64,000 nt of DNA from Strigamia acuminata (GCA_949358305.1 OX442317.1:6080186-6144185), one strand, 5' to 3'. Shown: positions 16,460 to 25,544, numbered from the stretch's first letter. Made by a program: numbers and translations. Notes: generated by a model not told the origin, from the sequence alone.

Positions 16460-16795
16460 TTCTCCATTTTTTTTTGCTCAAGTTAGGTTATTTGTTGGCC
16501 TGTAATGTTGAACTAAAAGTTGTTTATCATGTACATTACTGTGAGAGAAAAAAAAATACATCATGCTATTACTTGTAAGTAGGTTTTTCTCATTTCTGCT
16601 CAGTGTCTTTTACGAAGAGCAATGAGACATCTTATTATAGTGATTAAAACTAAAAAAAAAAAAATGTAACTGAAAATGTATGTTAATTATTATTTATAAT
16701 GAAATTAAAAACAAAATTGTTGATTTTATTGTGATTGTGCGAGTTTATGCTTTACAAGTTTCGATACAAAACAATCAACGCACTACGAGAACCAG

Positions 16796-17985
16796 AGAGC
16801 GGAATCAAACATCGAACGTCGGATTCTTCGAAAAAAGGTGTAAAATTTGGAATTTAGTTGGTTTGAAATGGTTTTAATATTAAATGAACAATTATTTGAA
16901 TTTCAGTCGAAGAGCCCAAAAACGTCTATCGAAAAGCACGCATGAAATGCTAGCTGAGATTTTTAAGAAAATTGGATCGAAGGAATACACCAAAGAAGTG
17001 AATTTGAATGAAAATAAAAATTGATAAATATTGCAATGTAGTTTTGTGTGTCCGTTCACTTTCAGGGCCTTGCTGATTTGTACGATTTTAAGAAGAATCA
17101 TCCCGAAGCCGACATAGAGCCGTTCCTTCGCAAATCTTCACAGTTCTTCCAGAACTACGTCGAGCGCGGACTGAAAGGGATCGAGACTTACCTGGAATCT
17201 CAGTCGAGTAGCGCAACGTCGACACCCGTTATTGCGTCGAGACAAAACTCGGAGGACAGTGCGAGCGATTCGCAAGAGGAAACAGTGAGGGTCTACATGG
17301 AACGGCTCAAAGCACTCAAGAGCTCGTTGCGGTTATGATAATACAATGGTAGGTGTTATTTTTGCAACGAAGACGAGCATGTATTTACATTTTTTAATGA
17401 ATTTTGTGCAGTACGAAAAAGCCAACACGGGGAATTTTAAACAGGGACCGTCAACTCCACCTGAGCCATTATTTCATGACGGAGATGCGAAAAACGAAGA
17501 GGTGGTGTTGACTCTTGGTTTCTTTTTTTTAAAGGGAATTTTGTTTAATTTAAATTTGTTTTTTGGTTTAGTCGATGAGTTTTCCCATCGGGATTCCAAG
17601 AAGTGAAAGTTCGGATGCGGTTTCGACCAAGACTGGATCCGAAATGGACGAGTTGAAACAAACTTGCGCGGATAAAAAACTCGAACAAAATTGGAAAACT
17701 CTATTTGAAGAGGAATTGAAATAAATAAGTTTACGAATTAAAATCTTAAAATACGTCGAGCTAGTTTTGTTTTTAAATATTTTTTTTTAACTTTTGGTCG
17801 ATTTACTTGTAATTTTAAAAATATTAAAACTATTTAAAAAATCTTTGGTTTGGTGTGTACATTTTTGCGACGATCACGCAACATGCAATGAGTATTGAGT
17901 TATTGAGTTTTGAGGTTTGTAGCCATTAGGCATTATGATTTGGTGTTATTTTGAGAAAGAAATATTTCAGAGGAATACGCAAGCG
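16796..17985 (+). pseudogene. Decayed inverted copy of the CKAP5 3' end
   Basis: The sequence matches the minus-strand CKAP5 exons 4-7 and their introns (27517-26711) almost throughout, but in opposite orientation. The match continues into the downstream flank (words such as ATACGCAAGCGATTTG). The copy reads HPEADIEPFLRKSSQFFQN and ERGLKGIETY but is broken in three places. There is an extra A in the A-run at 16918-16922 (exon-4 equivalent) and an extra A near 17318 that brings a TGA directly after the KALK segment. Two bases are missing near 17660, which shifts the final ELKQ tail. It also lacks 18 bp present in the other copy. Known role of the family: XMAP215/chTOG microtubule polymerase; this copy could not encode its C-terminus. 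Confidence 0.85.
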
Positions 17986-18271
17986 ATTTGTTGCAGGTTT
18001 CTTTCACTAGATGGAGCAGATGTAGCAGGAAGTTTATCTTTTTCTCGAGAGTTTGCCGAGCACGTTTCTAGAAGTTTCGATCTTGTCGTTTGATTGGTCA
18101 TGCTAATTGTTGCACGTAAGTTTTTCTGTTTTGCATATTGTCTTTCGGTTTTTGCCATTAGTAATTTCGCCTTGCCGGCGAGAGGACGTTGAATTTTGGT
18201 GAGTTTCGTCTTAATTTAGTTTATTATTCTTTGTTTTATGCTGCTTCTATTTTATTTGCCTGTATTTATTT

Positions 18272-18350
18272 TAGGCTTTTTATTTTTTCGCGTTTCTTAT
18301 TTTAGGCTTTTTATTTTTTCGCGTTTCTTATTTTAAGGTTTTTTATTTAT
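18272..18350. repeat. About 31-bp tandem repeat within the intron-like segment
   Basis: The unit TTTTAGGCTTTTTATTTTTT plus CGCGTTTCTTA occurs twice exactly, with a third diverged copy following. Related GCGTTT words recur in the second intron-like segment (18540-18670). Confidence 0.6.
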
Positions 18351-18761
18351 TAGCGGTTTACGTGTAATTTATTTTAATAATTTTGTTTTATTTGTTTCAG
18401 GTTTTGGCCATTAGTGATTTCGACTTGCCGGCGAGAGGACGTTGAATTTTGGTGAGTTTTGTTCTATTTAGTTTATTATTCTTTGTTTTACGCTGCTTCT
18501 ATTTTATTCGCCTTTGTTCTTTGTAGCCTTTTAATGAATTAGCGTTTCGTTTTCATTTAGGCTTTGACATTTTATTATAGCGTTTCCTCTCCTTTTAGCC
18601 TTTTTATTAATTAGCGTTTCTTCTTCTTTTAGACTTTTTATTTATTAGCGTTTTCTCTTTTTTTAGGCGTTTACGTGTGATTTATTTATTTTACTAATTT
18701 TGTTTCATTTGTTTCAGGTTTACACGTCGGCTGCCGCTACCGGACCGGGACCGTTTTTCCA

Positions 18762-18866
18762 CGAGCGAGTACAACTGAAAAGCAACACTTCGAACTTGTC
18801 TTTATTGCATCTACGAGATGCAATAAAGACAAGTTTGAAGTGTTGTTTTTCAGTTGTACCCGCTCG
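18762..18866 (+). ncRNA. Near-perfect 50-bp-stem hairpin
   Basis: The left arm 18762-18811 and right arm 18817-18866 are reverse complements over 50 bp, with a 5-nt loop TACGA. As plus-strand RNA the stem has one A-C mismatch and two G-U wobbles. The inner stem includes AACTTGTCTTTATTGCATC. It is longer and more perfect than typical animal pre-miRNAs, which suits an hpRNA/endo-siRNA precursor or a recent inverted duplication. The G-U wobbles, seen only for one transcribed strand, favour a plus-strand RNA. Confidence 0.6.
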
Positions 18867-19140
18867 CGGATTTTCATAAAATGCTAGACGCCGATTTCCC
18901 GCCTATCTCCTTTTTTGGATGCAAATTGCATCCCCCCTTATGTATTTTTTATTGTATATAGATAGAAAAATAAAATTTGGACTTATATATATTTTTTTTT
19001 ATTTATTAAAAAAACTTAAAAAAAAAAATCAAGAAAAAAAACTTAAATAAAAATACAAAAATGACTTAGAAAATATTCTTAAAAAAGGAAAAAAAGACTT
19101 AGAAAATATTTTTGCCATTTTGCCATGTTTTGCAATCATT

Positions 19141-19230
19141 CCACCACGTTTCTGTGCATATTATACCACGTTTTTGTGCATATTATACCAGGTTTTTGTG
19201 CATATTATACCACTTTATTTGCACACATTT
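19141..19230. repeat. 22-bp tandem repeat related to the 24-kb array
   Basis: Three or four units of the form CCACGTTTTTGTGCATATTA repeat at 22-bp spacing. The period and the CCACGTTTT core match the reverse complement of the large array at 24.03-24.90 kb. Confidence 0.65.
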
Positions 19231-19458
19231 TTCCAAGTTATTGCACTCATTTTAAATAATTTTTAAAAATTTAAAAAAGTTTTCATTAAAATCTTTCTGG
19301 TGGTGGTCATCCAAGCGCAGGTGCAGCAAAGTGATGTCGCGTTATTTGTTTTCTGTTTATCCCACATGGATATACTGTAGAACGTGGCATATGTCGTTAA
19401 ATATTTTTTTAAAGGCGATAAATAGAAAGGCTGAAACTATGGAGTGATATAGATATTG

Positions 19459-19530
19459 ACCATGGTGGCTGCGTGGTTAGGGTGTCCGATTACTGAGCTG
19501 AGTGAACGGGTTCGAATCCGCGACTATAGC
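19459..19530 (+). repeat. tRNA-like unit 1 (degenerate, Pol III boxes)
   Basis: An A-box-like TGGCTGCGTGG (19466) and a B-box GGTTCGAATCC (19509-19519) are about 43 bp apart, normal spacing for a tRNA gene. The acceptor and anticodon stems do not pair convincingly, so it is a tRNA-derived repeat or pseudogene rather than a working tRNA. Confidence 0.55.
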
Positions 19531-19617
19531 TTTGTCTTTTATTATTATTTTTTTCAGTCTAAAAAAGGATAATCAAAGTTTATAAGAGCTTTAACCTTAC
19601 TTAGTTATTGTTATTCT

Positions 19618-19680
19618 ATGTAGCCGTGTGGTTAGAGTGCATGGTGAGAGTGCTGTGTGAACTGGTTCAAATCCGCGAGT
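19618..19680 (+). repeat. tRNA-like unit 2 (degenerate)
   Basis: A-box-like TAGCCGTGTGG at 19621 and B-box GGTTCAAATCC at 19664-19674 have the same spacing as unit 1. No clean cloverleaf can be drawn by eye. Confidence 0.5.
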
Positions 19681-19767
19681 AGTTTTGCTTTTTATACTTT
19701 ATTTTTTCAGTTGAAAAATGCAAAATTCAAGTTTATAAGGCTCAAACTAAGCGACTCTGCTAAAAAG

Positions 19768-19850
19768 CACCGGTGGGAGCCGGTGGGAGGATACCCATTG
19801 CGCCGGCATTGCCGGGCGCGTCGCGGGTTCGCCTCCCCGAGTCGCTCTCC
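19768..19850 (+). repeat. tRNA-like unit 3 (GC-rich, degenerate)
   Basis: The B-box-like GGTTCGCCTCC at 19826-19836 sits in a GC-rich segment within AT-rich DNA. A convincing A box is not clear, so this is the weakest of the plus-strand units. Confidence 0.4.
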
Positions 19851-19939
19851 ACGTTGGTCAACTTTTTTTTCAGTTGTTTTTTTCATTTTGCAAAATCGGA
19901 GAAAAAAAGGGGGGGGGATACATGGTGGTCTTTCCTTGG

Positions 19940-20275
19940 GTTTTTCTAGTTTTCTTTGAGTTTTCTATAAAACTATAGTAGTCATTTTTTGAGGTTTTTA
20001 TCTTGGGTTTTTCTAGTCTAGTATTTTTGAGGTTTTTATCTTGGGTTTTTCTAGTCTAGTATTTTTGAGGTTTTTCAGGTTTTTCTTTTTAGTCTAGTAT
20101 TTTTGAGGTTTTTCAGGTTTTTCTAGTCTAGTATTTTTGAGGTTTTTCAGGTTTTTCTAGTCTAGTATTTTTGAGGTTTTTCAGGTTTTTCTAGTCTAGT
20201 AGTTTAGTATTTTTCAGGTTTTTCTAGTCTAGTAGTTTAGTATTTTTCAGGTTTTTCTAGTCTAGTCTTTTAGTT
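19940..20275. repeat. 34-bp tandem repeat
   Basis: The phrase AGTCTAGTATTTTTGAGG followed by TTTTTCAGGTTTTTCT recurs with a 34-bp period, with shortened variants at both ends. No coding potential. Confidence 0.8.
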
Positions 20276-20340
20276 TTCTTTTACATGTTTATTCGCATTT
20301 AAACTATAAGTATAAGTTTTAAGGAACTTATAGCATAACA

Positions 20341-20430
20341 GCTATTGTAGCTGTGTGGTATCTTCTTCATGTGTTTTGGTGGTGGCTTTGGACTCCGAAG
20401 TCGTGGGTTCGAATCCCCGATGGAATCTAT
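20341..20430 (+). repeat. tRNA-like unit 4
   Basis: A-box-like TAGCTGTGTGG (20348-20358) and B-box GGTTCGAATCC (20406-20416) are 58 bp apart, a spacing compatible with an intron or long variable arm. The segment GGACTCCGAAGTC upstream of the B box could mimic an anticodon arm. I regard it as tRNA-derived rather than functional. Confidence 0.5.
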
Positions 20431-20487
20431 TCTTAATTTTAATTTTAATTTTTTTTAAATTTTAAATTTTTTTTTAAATTCTCTAGA

Positions 20488-20575
20488 TTGGTCGGGATTC
20501 GAACCCGAACATATGTCCGTCGTTAAGTTTCAAAATACTAGACATTTAACCTCGAAGCTACTGCTTCTTGTTGTT
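20488..20575 (-). repeat. tRNA-like unit 5 (minus strand)
   Basis: On the minus strand, GTAGCTTCGAGG (near 20550-20561) acts as A box and GGTTCGAATCC (20505-20495) as B box. It lies about 65 bp from unit 4 in the opposite orientation. Confidence 0.5.
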
Positions 20576-20689
20576 ATCTTTATGTCTAATTGACTTCTTA
20601 TAGAGTTAAGAGAGAAAATTACTAGAAAAGAATAACACAAATTAGACCTGAATAAAATCAGCAGAATTTTTTTTTACTTAAATTTATCC

Positions 20690-20785
20690 ATCTCTGGATT
20701 TGAACACAGACACATGGTCTTCATTTATTTTGTTTATTAATACCAGCCATCATACCTCTGAGCCACCACTCCTTCTTATCCAACT
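20690..20785 (-). repeat. tRNA-like unit 6 (minus strand)
   Basis: The minus strand carries A-box-like TGGCTCAGAGG (near 20755-20765) and a B-box variant GTTCAAATCC (near 20696-20706). It is degenerate. Confidence 0.45.
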
Positions 20786-20884
20786 ACTGCTTAATTCTCT
20801 TACTTACAGATTGCGCACTGACGTAATTCATTGAAAATTAAGAGATAGAAAATGTTTAAAAATAATTTTCTTCGTCATCTGAAT

Positions 20885-20975
20885 TGCTCTGGATTCGAAC
20901 TAGAGACTTTGAATGCTCGTGTCCACTCAAGATAATACTGGAAACGCATCGCAAGAGCCACCGCTCCTCACTCTA
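20885..20975 (-). repeat. tRNA-like unit 7 (minus strand)
   Basis: The minus strand shows GGTGGCTCTTGCG as A-box region and GTTCGAATCC (20900-20891) as B box. It is degenerate like its neighbours. Confidence 0.45.
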
Positions 20976-21077
20976 ACTCTTTCCTTAACACCACATGCAT
21001 ATGCCTATCTGTTACGGTTGCAGAGATATGGTTGGAAAACGGAATTATTCAAGAGAAAAAGTGGTCGGAATACTTGG

Positions 21078-21363
21078 TTTATTGCAGATATCTCAACAAC
21101 TGTAGGAGTTAGGCGTATGCATGTGATATTTAATCCATTTTTTAGCTCATTTTCGATCGACTGAGCTCATTTCTGGCACTTTTTCAATTTTGGACCGTTT
21201 TTGGCCATTTCTCCATAGGTTAGCCTTTGGGTTATTGTCAAAATTGGCCAAAATTGAAAAAGTCCCAAAAATGAACTCAATCGATCTGAAATCAGCTAGA
21301 AGAGCGATCAAATATCACATGCATATGCCTAACTCCTACAGTTGTTGAGATATCTGCAATAAA
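21078..21363. mobile_element. Fold-back element 1
   Basis: About 55-bp imperfect inverted repeats begin TTTATTGCAGATATCTCAAC and end with its complement. They enclose a centre with CCATTTCTCCATAGGTTAGC, which is also found in the element at 25.3 kb. No coding frame. A partial related end (GGTTGCAGAGATATGG) lies just upstream at about 21015-21030. Confidence 0.6.
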
Positions 21364-21385
21364 CAAAGTTTTCTGACAACTAAAA

Positions 21386-21464
21386 TATCGCCACCAGATG
21401 GCGCTGCTAAAAAGAAGTTTGAATGAATCTAATGGATATTTCGTTGCGCCATCTGGTGGCGATA
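21386..21464. promoter_or_regulatory. Inverted pair of CTCF-like sites
   Basis: CCACCAGATGGCGC at 21391-21404 and its exact reverse complement at 21446-21459 form 19-bp palindromic arms 41 bp apart (TATCGCCACC through to GGTGGCGATA). The 14-mer fits the CTCF core consensus CCASYAGRKGGCRS at every position. Alternatively the arms are simply the ends of a short inverted-repeat element. Binding cannot be shown from sequence. Confidence 0.5.
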
Positions 21465-21633
21465 CTGACCAAACACCGAATTTGAAAAAGAAGTAAAAAG
21501 CTATTCAAACTTGCTGAAATGGATCTTAAAAGAAGCTAAAACCTCGTCAATGTCTACAACCCTAATTCTACAACAAACACATTATTAACAATCATTTAAT
21601 TGGTAACACAATCCTCACAGCAAAACCCAAACA

Positions 21634-21639
21634 TTTATT
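21634..21639 (-). terminator. Candidate poly(A) signal of the PDHX-like gene
   Basis: AATAAA on the minus strand, about 100 bp downstream of the PDHX-like stop codon, is the first canonical signal after that gene. Confidence 0.5.
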
Positions 21640-21736
21640 AAAAACATATACATAATAAAATAAAAATATCAACAATCAAACAATCCTGCTCCTAGCATAC
21701 GACTACACATATTTGCGCACTAAACAACTGGCAAAT

Positions 21737-23163
21737 TTATGAATTAATGCCCATTCGACTGTCAGGTACACCGGTCATCATCAGATTAGGATTCTCCATA
21801 AAATCGCGGAAAGCCTGCAAAAACTGCGCCGCAGAATCCTCATCGATGGCACGAGCATCATATGATAAATTCACCATCATCCGATTGCGAACTTGCAGAA
21901 ATTCGTTCAACGTTTCACGTCCCGTTCCCACAGCAAGTATGGCGCATTGCGGCGGGTTGATAATGGCAGTAAATTGGCCGATGCCAAACATCCCCAAATT
22001 AGATATCCTTAAACAAAAATCCACATAAATTACACAAATAAATAAAATAAAATAAAAATAAAAATTATTACGAGAAAGATCCGCCTTGAAACTCGTGAGG
22101 TTTAAGTTTCCCATCTCGCGCCTTTTTGGCCAAAAGCTTTTTAGAAAAATCAAAAAAATTAATAAAAACACTCAAAATGTGTTCACGGACCCACCTTTAC
22201 ACTGGCCCCGATCTGCTCCACGGTTAAATTAACCGGACCTTTGACAATAGGGGTGATGAGTCCTCCCTCGGTCGCCACAGCAATTGATATATCAATTTCA
22301 GATATTCGTTTCGGACCCTCGTTCGTCCATTGAACATTGACCGCAGGTACTCGCTAAGAAATAAAAATCCTAATAACTTAATCGATTCGTATAAAACTCG
22401 GAAACGTTTACTTGTAACGCCATCGCGATACCTTTGACGACAAAATCGTTCATCGACACCGATCGATTCTCGCCTAAACACAAGCAAACAATAGCACTAA
22501 CGTTTTCATCGCTTTTCGCATTTCCCAATTACGTTTCATTTCTTTCCGCAAGTTCAGAATTCCGTCCACGACGCAATCGGTGGCCGCGTACGCGTGCGGG
22601 ATGCTCGTTTTCGATTCCAACAGTCTTTTGGCGATAATGCCCCGTATATTCGTCACGGGTATTTCTTTGTACGGAGTCGCGCTTTGTGCGACCGGGGCCC
22701 GCGCTTTAACTTTCCCGTCGACCGACGGTTTTGGTGCCGGTGGCGGCGCGGCTGACGTAGGAATCGGCGCCAATTTATTGTCCTGGACGTGTTTAAGCAC
22801 GTCGCTGTAAATGTCAACAAAGTTAATGTTAATTTTTATTTTTTAAATTGTGTTTTTTTTTGTTTACCCTTTTAATACCGCATTTTTTGGACCGGTCGCG
22901 AGGATTTGACTCGCTTTCAACCCGTATTGGTGCAACAAACTTCGCACGGCGGGGCCAATTTTGTCCCATTTTCCTTTGGCTGCTTTGGGTGTCGGAGTTG
23001 CACTCGCGACAGCTGCGGGTTTGCGGATTTGAGTTGGAGCTGGCGGTGCAGCAGGTGCACCAGCTCCACCTGGTGGCATTTCCACGGCTTTCCAATCTTC
23101 TCCTTCGCCAACCATCAGACCAATTAATGCTCCTATCTTCACATCTTTGCTGTCATCTCCTAA
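21737..23163 (-). CDS. PDHX: PDHX/E3BP-like component of pyruvate dehydrogenase, 3' half
   Basis: Exons (minus strand) 23163-22868, 22804-22533, 22473-22412, 22353-22195, 22136-22072 and 22007-21737 join in consistent phases. The product starts in the last strands of a lipoyl domain (DDSKDVKIGALIGLM, GEGEDWKAVEM). It continues through a peripheral-subunit-binding domain (GPAVRSLLHQYGLKASQIL) and an E2-like inner-core domain (IRGIIAKRLLESK, VSMNDFVVK, DGKLKPHEFQGGSFSISN, NPPQCAILAVG). Where active E2 enzymes have DHRxxDG, this protein has DARAIDED. The catalytic His is absent, as in PDHX, which anchors E3 in the mitochondrial complex rather than catalysing acetyl transfer. The exon with the lipoyl-lysine and the mitochondrial presequence is not recognised upstream, so the gene looks 5' incomplete here. 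Confidence 0.88.
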
Positions 23164-23254
23164 CTGCAAATTAAAATTTTATTCCATTAATTTTTTTTTT
23201 CCTTAACACCTGTACTTAAGCAAGGAAAGAAAACTAAAAAGAAAAGAAAAGTTT

Positions 23255-23335
23255 AGACATCAACTCAGGATCGAACACACTACATCTAACTCCAAAAGCC
23301 AAAGCTAAACCCAATGAACAACGAGCCCCACAGTC
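23255..23335 (-). repeat. tRNA-like unit 8 (minus strand, very degenerate)
   Basis: The minus strand has GGGCTCGTTGTTCA and, about 45 bp on, GTGTTCGATCC, resembling A and B boxes. It lies in the first PDHX intron, or just upstream of the recognisable gene. Confidence 0.35.
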
Positions 23336-23566
23336 ACAGTGGCTTAGAAACGAGTATTTTAACCTTAGAAACTACAAAGTATCAGCTGTCATACATCCCA
23401 ATGTTTGCAACATTTACCGTTTAAGCCAATTTTTATTGAAATCTGGTCGTAAATATGAGGTTTGAATAAGAATAATAAAATTTTAGAAATAAAAATGAAA
23501 TCTTTTTATATTTTTTTTGATTTGTCTATTTTTGTTTCTCCCTTTAGACACGAGTTGTTTTTACGT

Positions 23567-23710
23567 CTATTTCACACTTTTGCTATTGCCACTACCGTGA
23601 TCTTCAAATGTTTTAATGGAAGTGATAAAACCAACGCCGTTGGAGGCCCTGCAAGAATATCTGCCTTGGTCATCAGGTTTGGCTTCGGTGATCAAAAGAG
23701 ATAGAGCCAT
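23567..23710 (-). pseudogene. Isolated immunoglobulin-domain fragment
   Basis: The minus strand reads ALSLLITEAKPDDQGRYSC followed by RASNGVGF, then a stop about 20 residues later. LxIxxAxPDDxGxYxC is the C-terminal half of an I-set Ig domain, including the second cysteine and the DxGxYxC motif. No other Ig-like exon and no first-cysteine half is seen nearby. It is probably a shuffled or truncated exon copy, though an isolated real exon of an unseen gene is possible. Confidence 0.6.
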
Positions 23711-23826
23711 TTTCCATTTGTCGCACACGTGAATTCTCTTTTTGAACTTCATTTTACATTTTACATGTCTTAAGCATGTTTTTGGCATTTTTGAATAGAA
23801 AAAGTGGTATATCTCTGCAACAGTAC

Positions 23827-24025
23827 CAGATATGCAAATTGCGCACACGGGAATCGATTTTTCAGCTCATTTTACGTCTAATCAGCACGTTTCTGGCACT
23901 TTTTCAATTTTTGATCATTTCTGCCTTTGCTTTTTTAGCAAATTTTAAAAAGAGCCAAAAACGTGCTGAATACATGTAAAATGAGCTAAAAAGTCGATTT
24001 CCGTTGGCGGAATTTGCATATCTGG
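23827..24025. mobile_element. Fold-back element 2
   Basis: Inverted arms start CCAGATATGCAAATTGCGCA and include AGCTCATTTTACGT and CAGCACGTTT, repeated in reverse complement on the right side. The left flank (ATATCTCTGCAACAGTA) matches the same position in the elements at 21.1 and 25.3 kb. It directly abuts the 22-bp array. Confidence 0.55.
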
Positions 24026-24900
24026 CAAACTTGGCAAAATGTGTGTCAAAACGTGGCAAAATGTGTGCAAAAACATGGTAAAATGTGGCAAAACTTTGGC
24101 AAAACGTGAGCCAAAACGTGTGCAAAAGCGTGATAAAATGTGTGCAAAAACATGATAATATATGTGCCAAAACGTGGCAAAATGTGTGCAAAAACGTCTT
24201 AAAATATGTGCAAAAGCGTGGTAAAATGTGTGCAAAAACGTGGTAAAATGTGTGCCAAAACGTGGCAAAATGTGTGCCAAAAGTATGGCAAAATGTGCCA
24301 AAAGCGTGGTAAAATGTGTGCAAAAACGTGGCAAAATGTGTGTCAAAAGTGGCAAAATGTGTGTTAAAACGTGGTAAAATGTGTGCAAAAACTTGGCAAA
24401 ATGTGTGCCAAAACGTGGCAAAATGTGTGCCAAAACGTGCCAAAATGTGGCAAAATGTGTGCCAAAACGTGGCAAAATGTGTGCAAAACGTGGCAAAATG
24501 TGTGCTTAAATGTGGTAAAATGTGTGCCAAAACGTGGCAAAATGTGTGCCAAAACGTGGCAAAATGTGTGCAAAAACGTGGTAAAATGTGTGCAAAAACT
24601 TGGCAAAATGTGTGCCAAAACGTGGCAAAATGTTTGCTTAAATGTGGTAAAATGTGTGCCAAAACGTGGCAAAATGTGTGCCAAAACGTGGCAAAATGTG
24701 TGCTTAAATGTGGTAAAATGTGTGCCAAAACGTGGCAAAGTGTGTGCAAAAACGTGGTAAAATGTGTGCAAAAACTTGGCAAAATGTGTGCCAAAACGTG
24801 GCAAAATGTGTGCAAAAACGTGGTAAAATGTGTGCAAAAACATGGTAAAATGTGGCAAAACTTTGGCAAAACGTGAGCCAAAACGTGTGCAAAAACGTGA
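24026..24900. repeat. Large 22-bp minisatellite array
   Basis: About 40 copies of a 22-bp unit, most often AAAACGTGGCAAAATGTGTG plus CC, with variants containing AAAACGTGGTAA, AACTTGGC or TTAAATGTGG. Because 22 is not a multiple of 3 and the unit lacks stops in several frames, long open frames (up to 325 codons) appear on both strands. These are artefacts of the repeat. Confidence 0.92.
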
Positions 24901-25133
24901 TTATAAGCGTATGAAATAAGCGTATGAAATACACGATAAACTTCTATAACACAAATTAATTACATTAAATGACACACAAAAGCTAAAATTTTCTTACCCT
25001 GAGTGGTATCGGCAAAAAAACTCCAACAAATCCATCTATAAAAAGCCCTGAGAGATTCCTGACATTGTTTGCCATTCATCAACTTCGCTGTTTAAAAGCA
25101 AACCAAAGGAAATTCAATCTTTCCCCATTCATA

Positions 25134-25163
25134 AATTTCATTCATTCATTCATTCATTCATTC
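25134..25163. repeat. (ATTC)n microsatellite
   Basis: About seven perfect tetranucleotide copies. A similar tract occurs in the SoxD 3' UTR near 15572-15600. Confidence 0.85.
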
Positions 25164-25311
25164 AGCTGTGATTGGCTCAGATTAGGACGTCAATAGAGGA
25201 ACGAATTTCGAAAATTTTTCAAAGTCCTCGCACATGCGCAATGACAATTCGTGTTTACCGACCACTTTTTTTCTCTAAAATCTTGGTTTTTGGGCCGTAT
25301 CTCGGCAACCG

Positions 25312-25544
25312 TGCCAGATAGACACACTCATGCGATAATTAATCGATTTTTTACGTCATTTCACGTCGATTCCGCTAGTTTTTGGCACTTTTCAATTTTT
25401 GGCCGATTTTGGCCATTTCTCCATAGGTTAGCCTTTGGGTTTTTGCTAAAATCGGCCAAAATTGAAAAATTGCTGGAAATAGGCCCAACCGATGCGAAAT
25501 GAGCCCAAAAATCAATTAATTATCACACTTATGGGTCCATCTGG
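25312..25544. mobile_element. Fold-back element 3
   Basis: The left arm beginning TGCCAGATAGACACACTCAT and the reverse-complement right arm (around AGTGTGATAATTAATTGA on the opposite strand) flank a centre with CCATTTCTCCATAGGTTAGC, shared with fold-back element 1. The flank GTATCTCGGCAACCGTG matches the other family members. Confidence 0.55.

Larger units (their letters stand above)
17998..18980 (+). ncRNA. Candidate spliced noncoding hairpin transcript
   Basis: An exon-like block ending TTGAATTTTG before GTGAGT occurs twice: the first copy ends at 18198, and the second spans 18401-18451 after TTTGTTTCAG. The intron-like sequence after each copy is also similar, so a unit of about 250 bp holding exon plus intron was tandemly duplicated. 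A third acceptor (GTTTCAG) opens a segment at 18718 that contains a long hairpin (18762-18866) and is followed by AATAAA near 18970. A possible earlier exon is 17998-18114 (donor GTAAGT). No frame is open over the set, so it would be noncoding. It is inferred from splice motifs only. Confidence 0.45.

Noticed and set aside
22580-23174. Several plus-strand ORFs of 70-108 codons
   Set aside because: They are antisense shadows of the PDHX exons.
23904-24881. Long open frames (up to 325 codons) on both strands
   Set aside because: They lie wholly in the 22-bp minisatellite and exist because the unit lacks stop codons. The product would be a monotonous 22-residue repeat, open on both strands.
24026-24900. 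CRISPR-like array
   Set aside because: Units are contiguous 22-mers with no unique spacers, and the DNA is clearly eukaryotic.
24998-25087. Possible 90-nt minus-strand exon (LMNGKQCQESLRAFYRW) between CKAP5 and PDHX
   Set aside because: Splice borders look fair, but it does not fit the missing lipoyl region of PDHX in any frame and matches no family I know. Kept only as a note.
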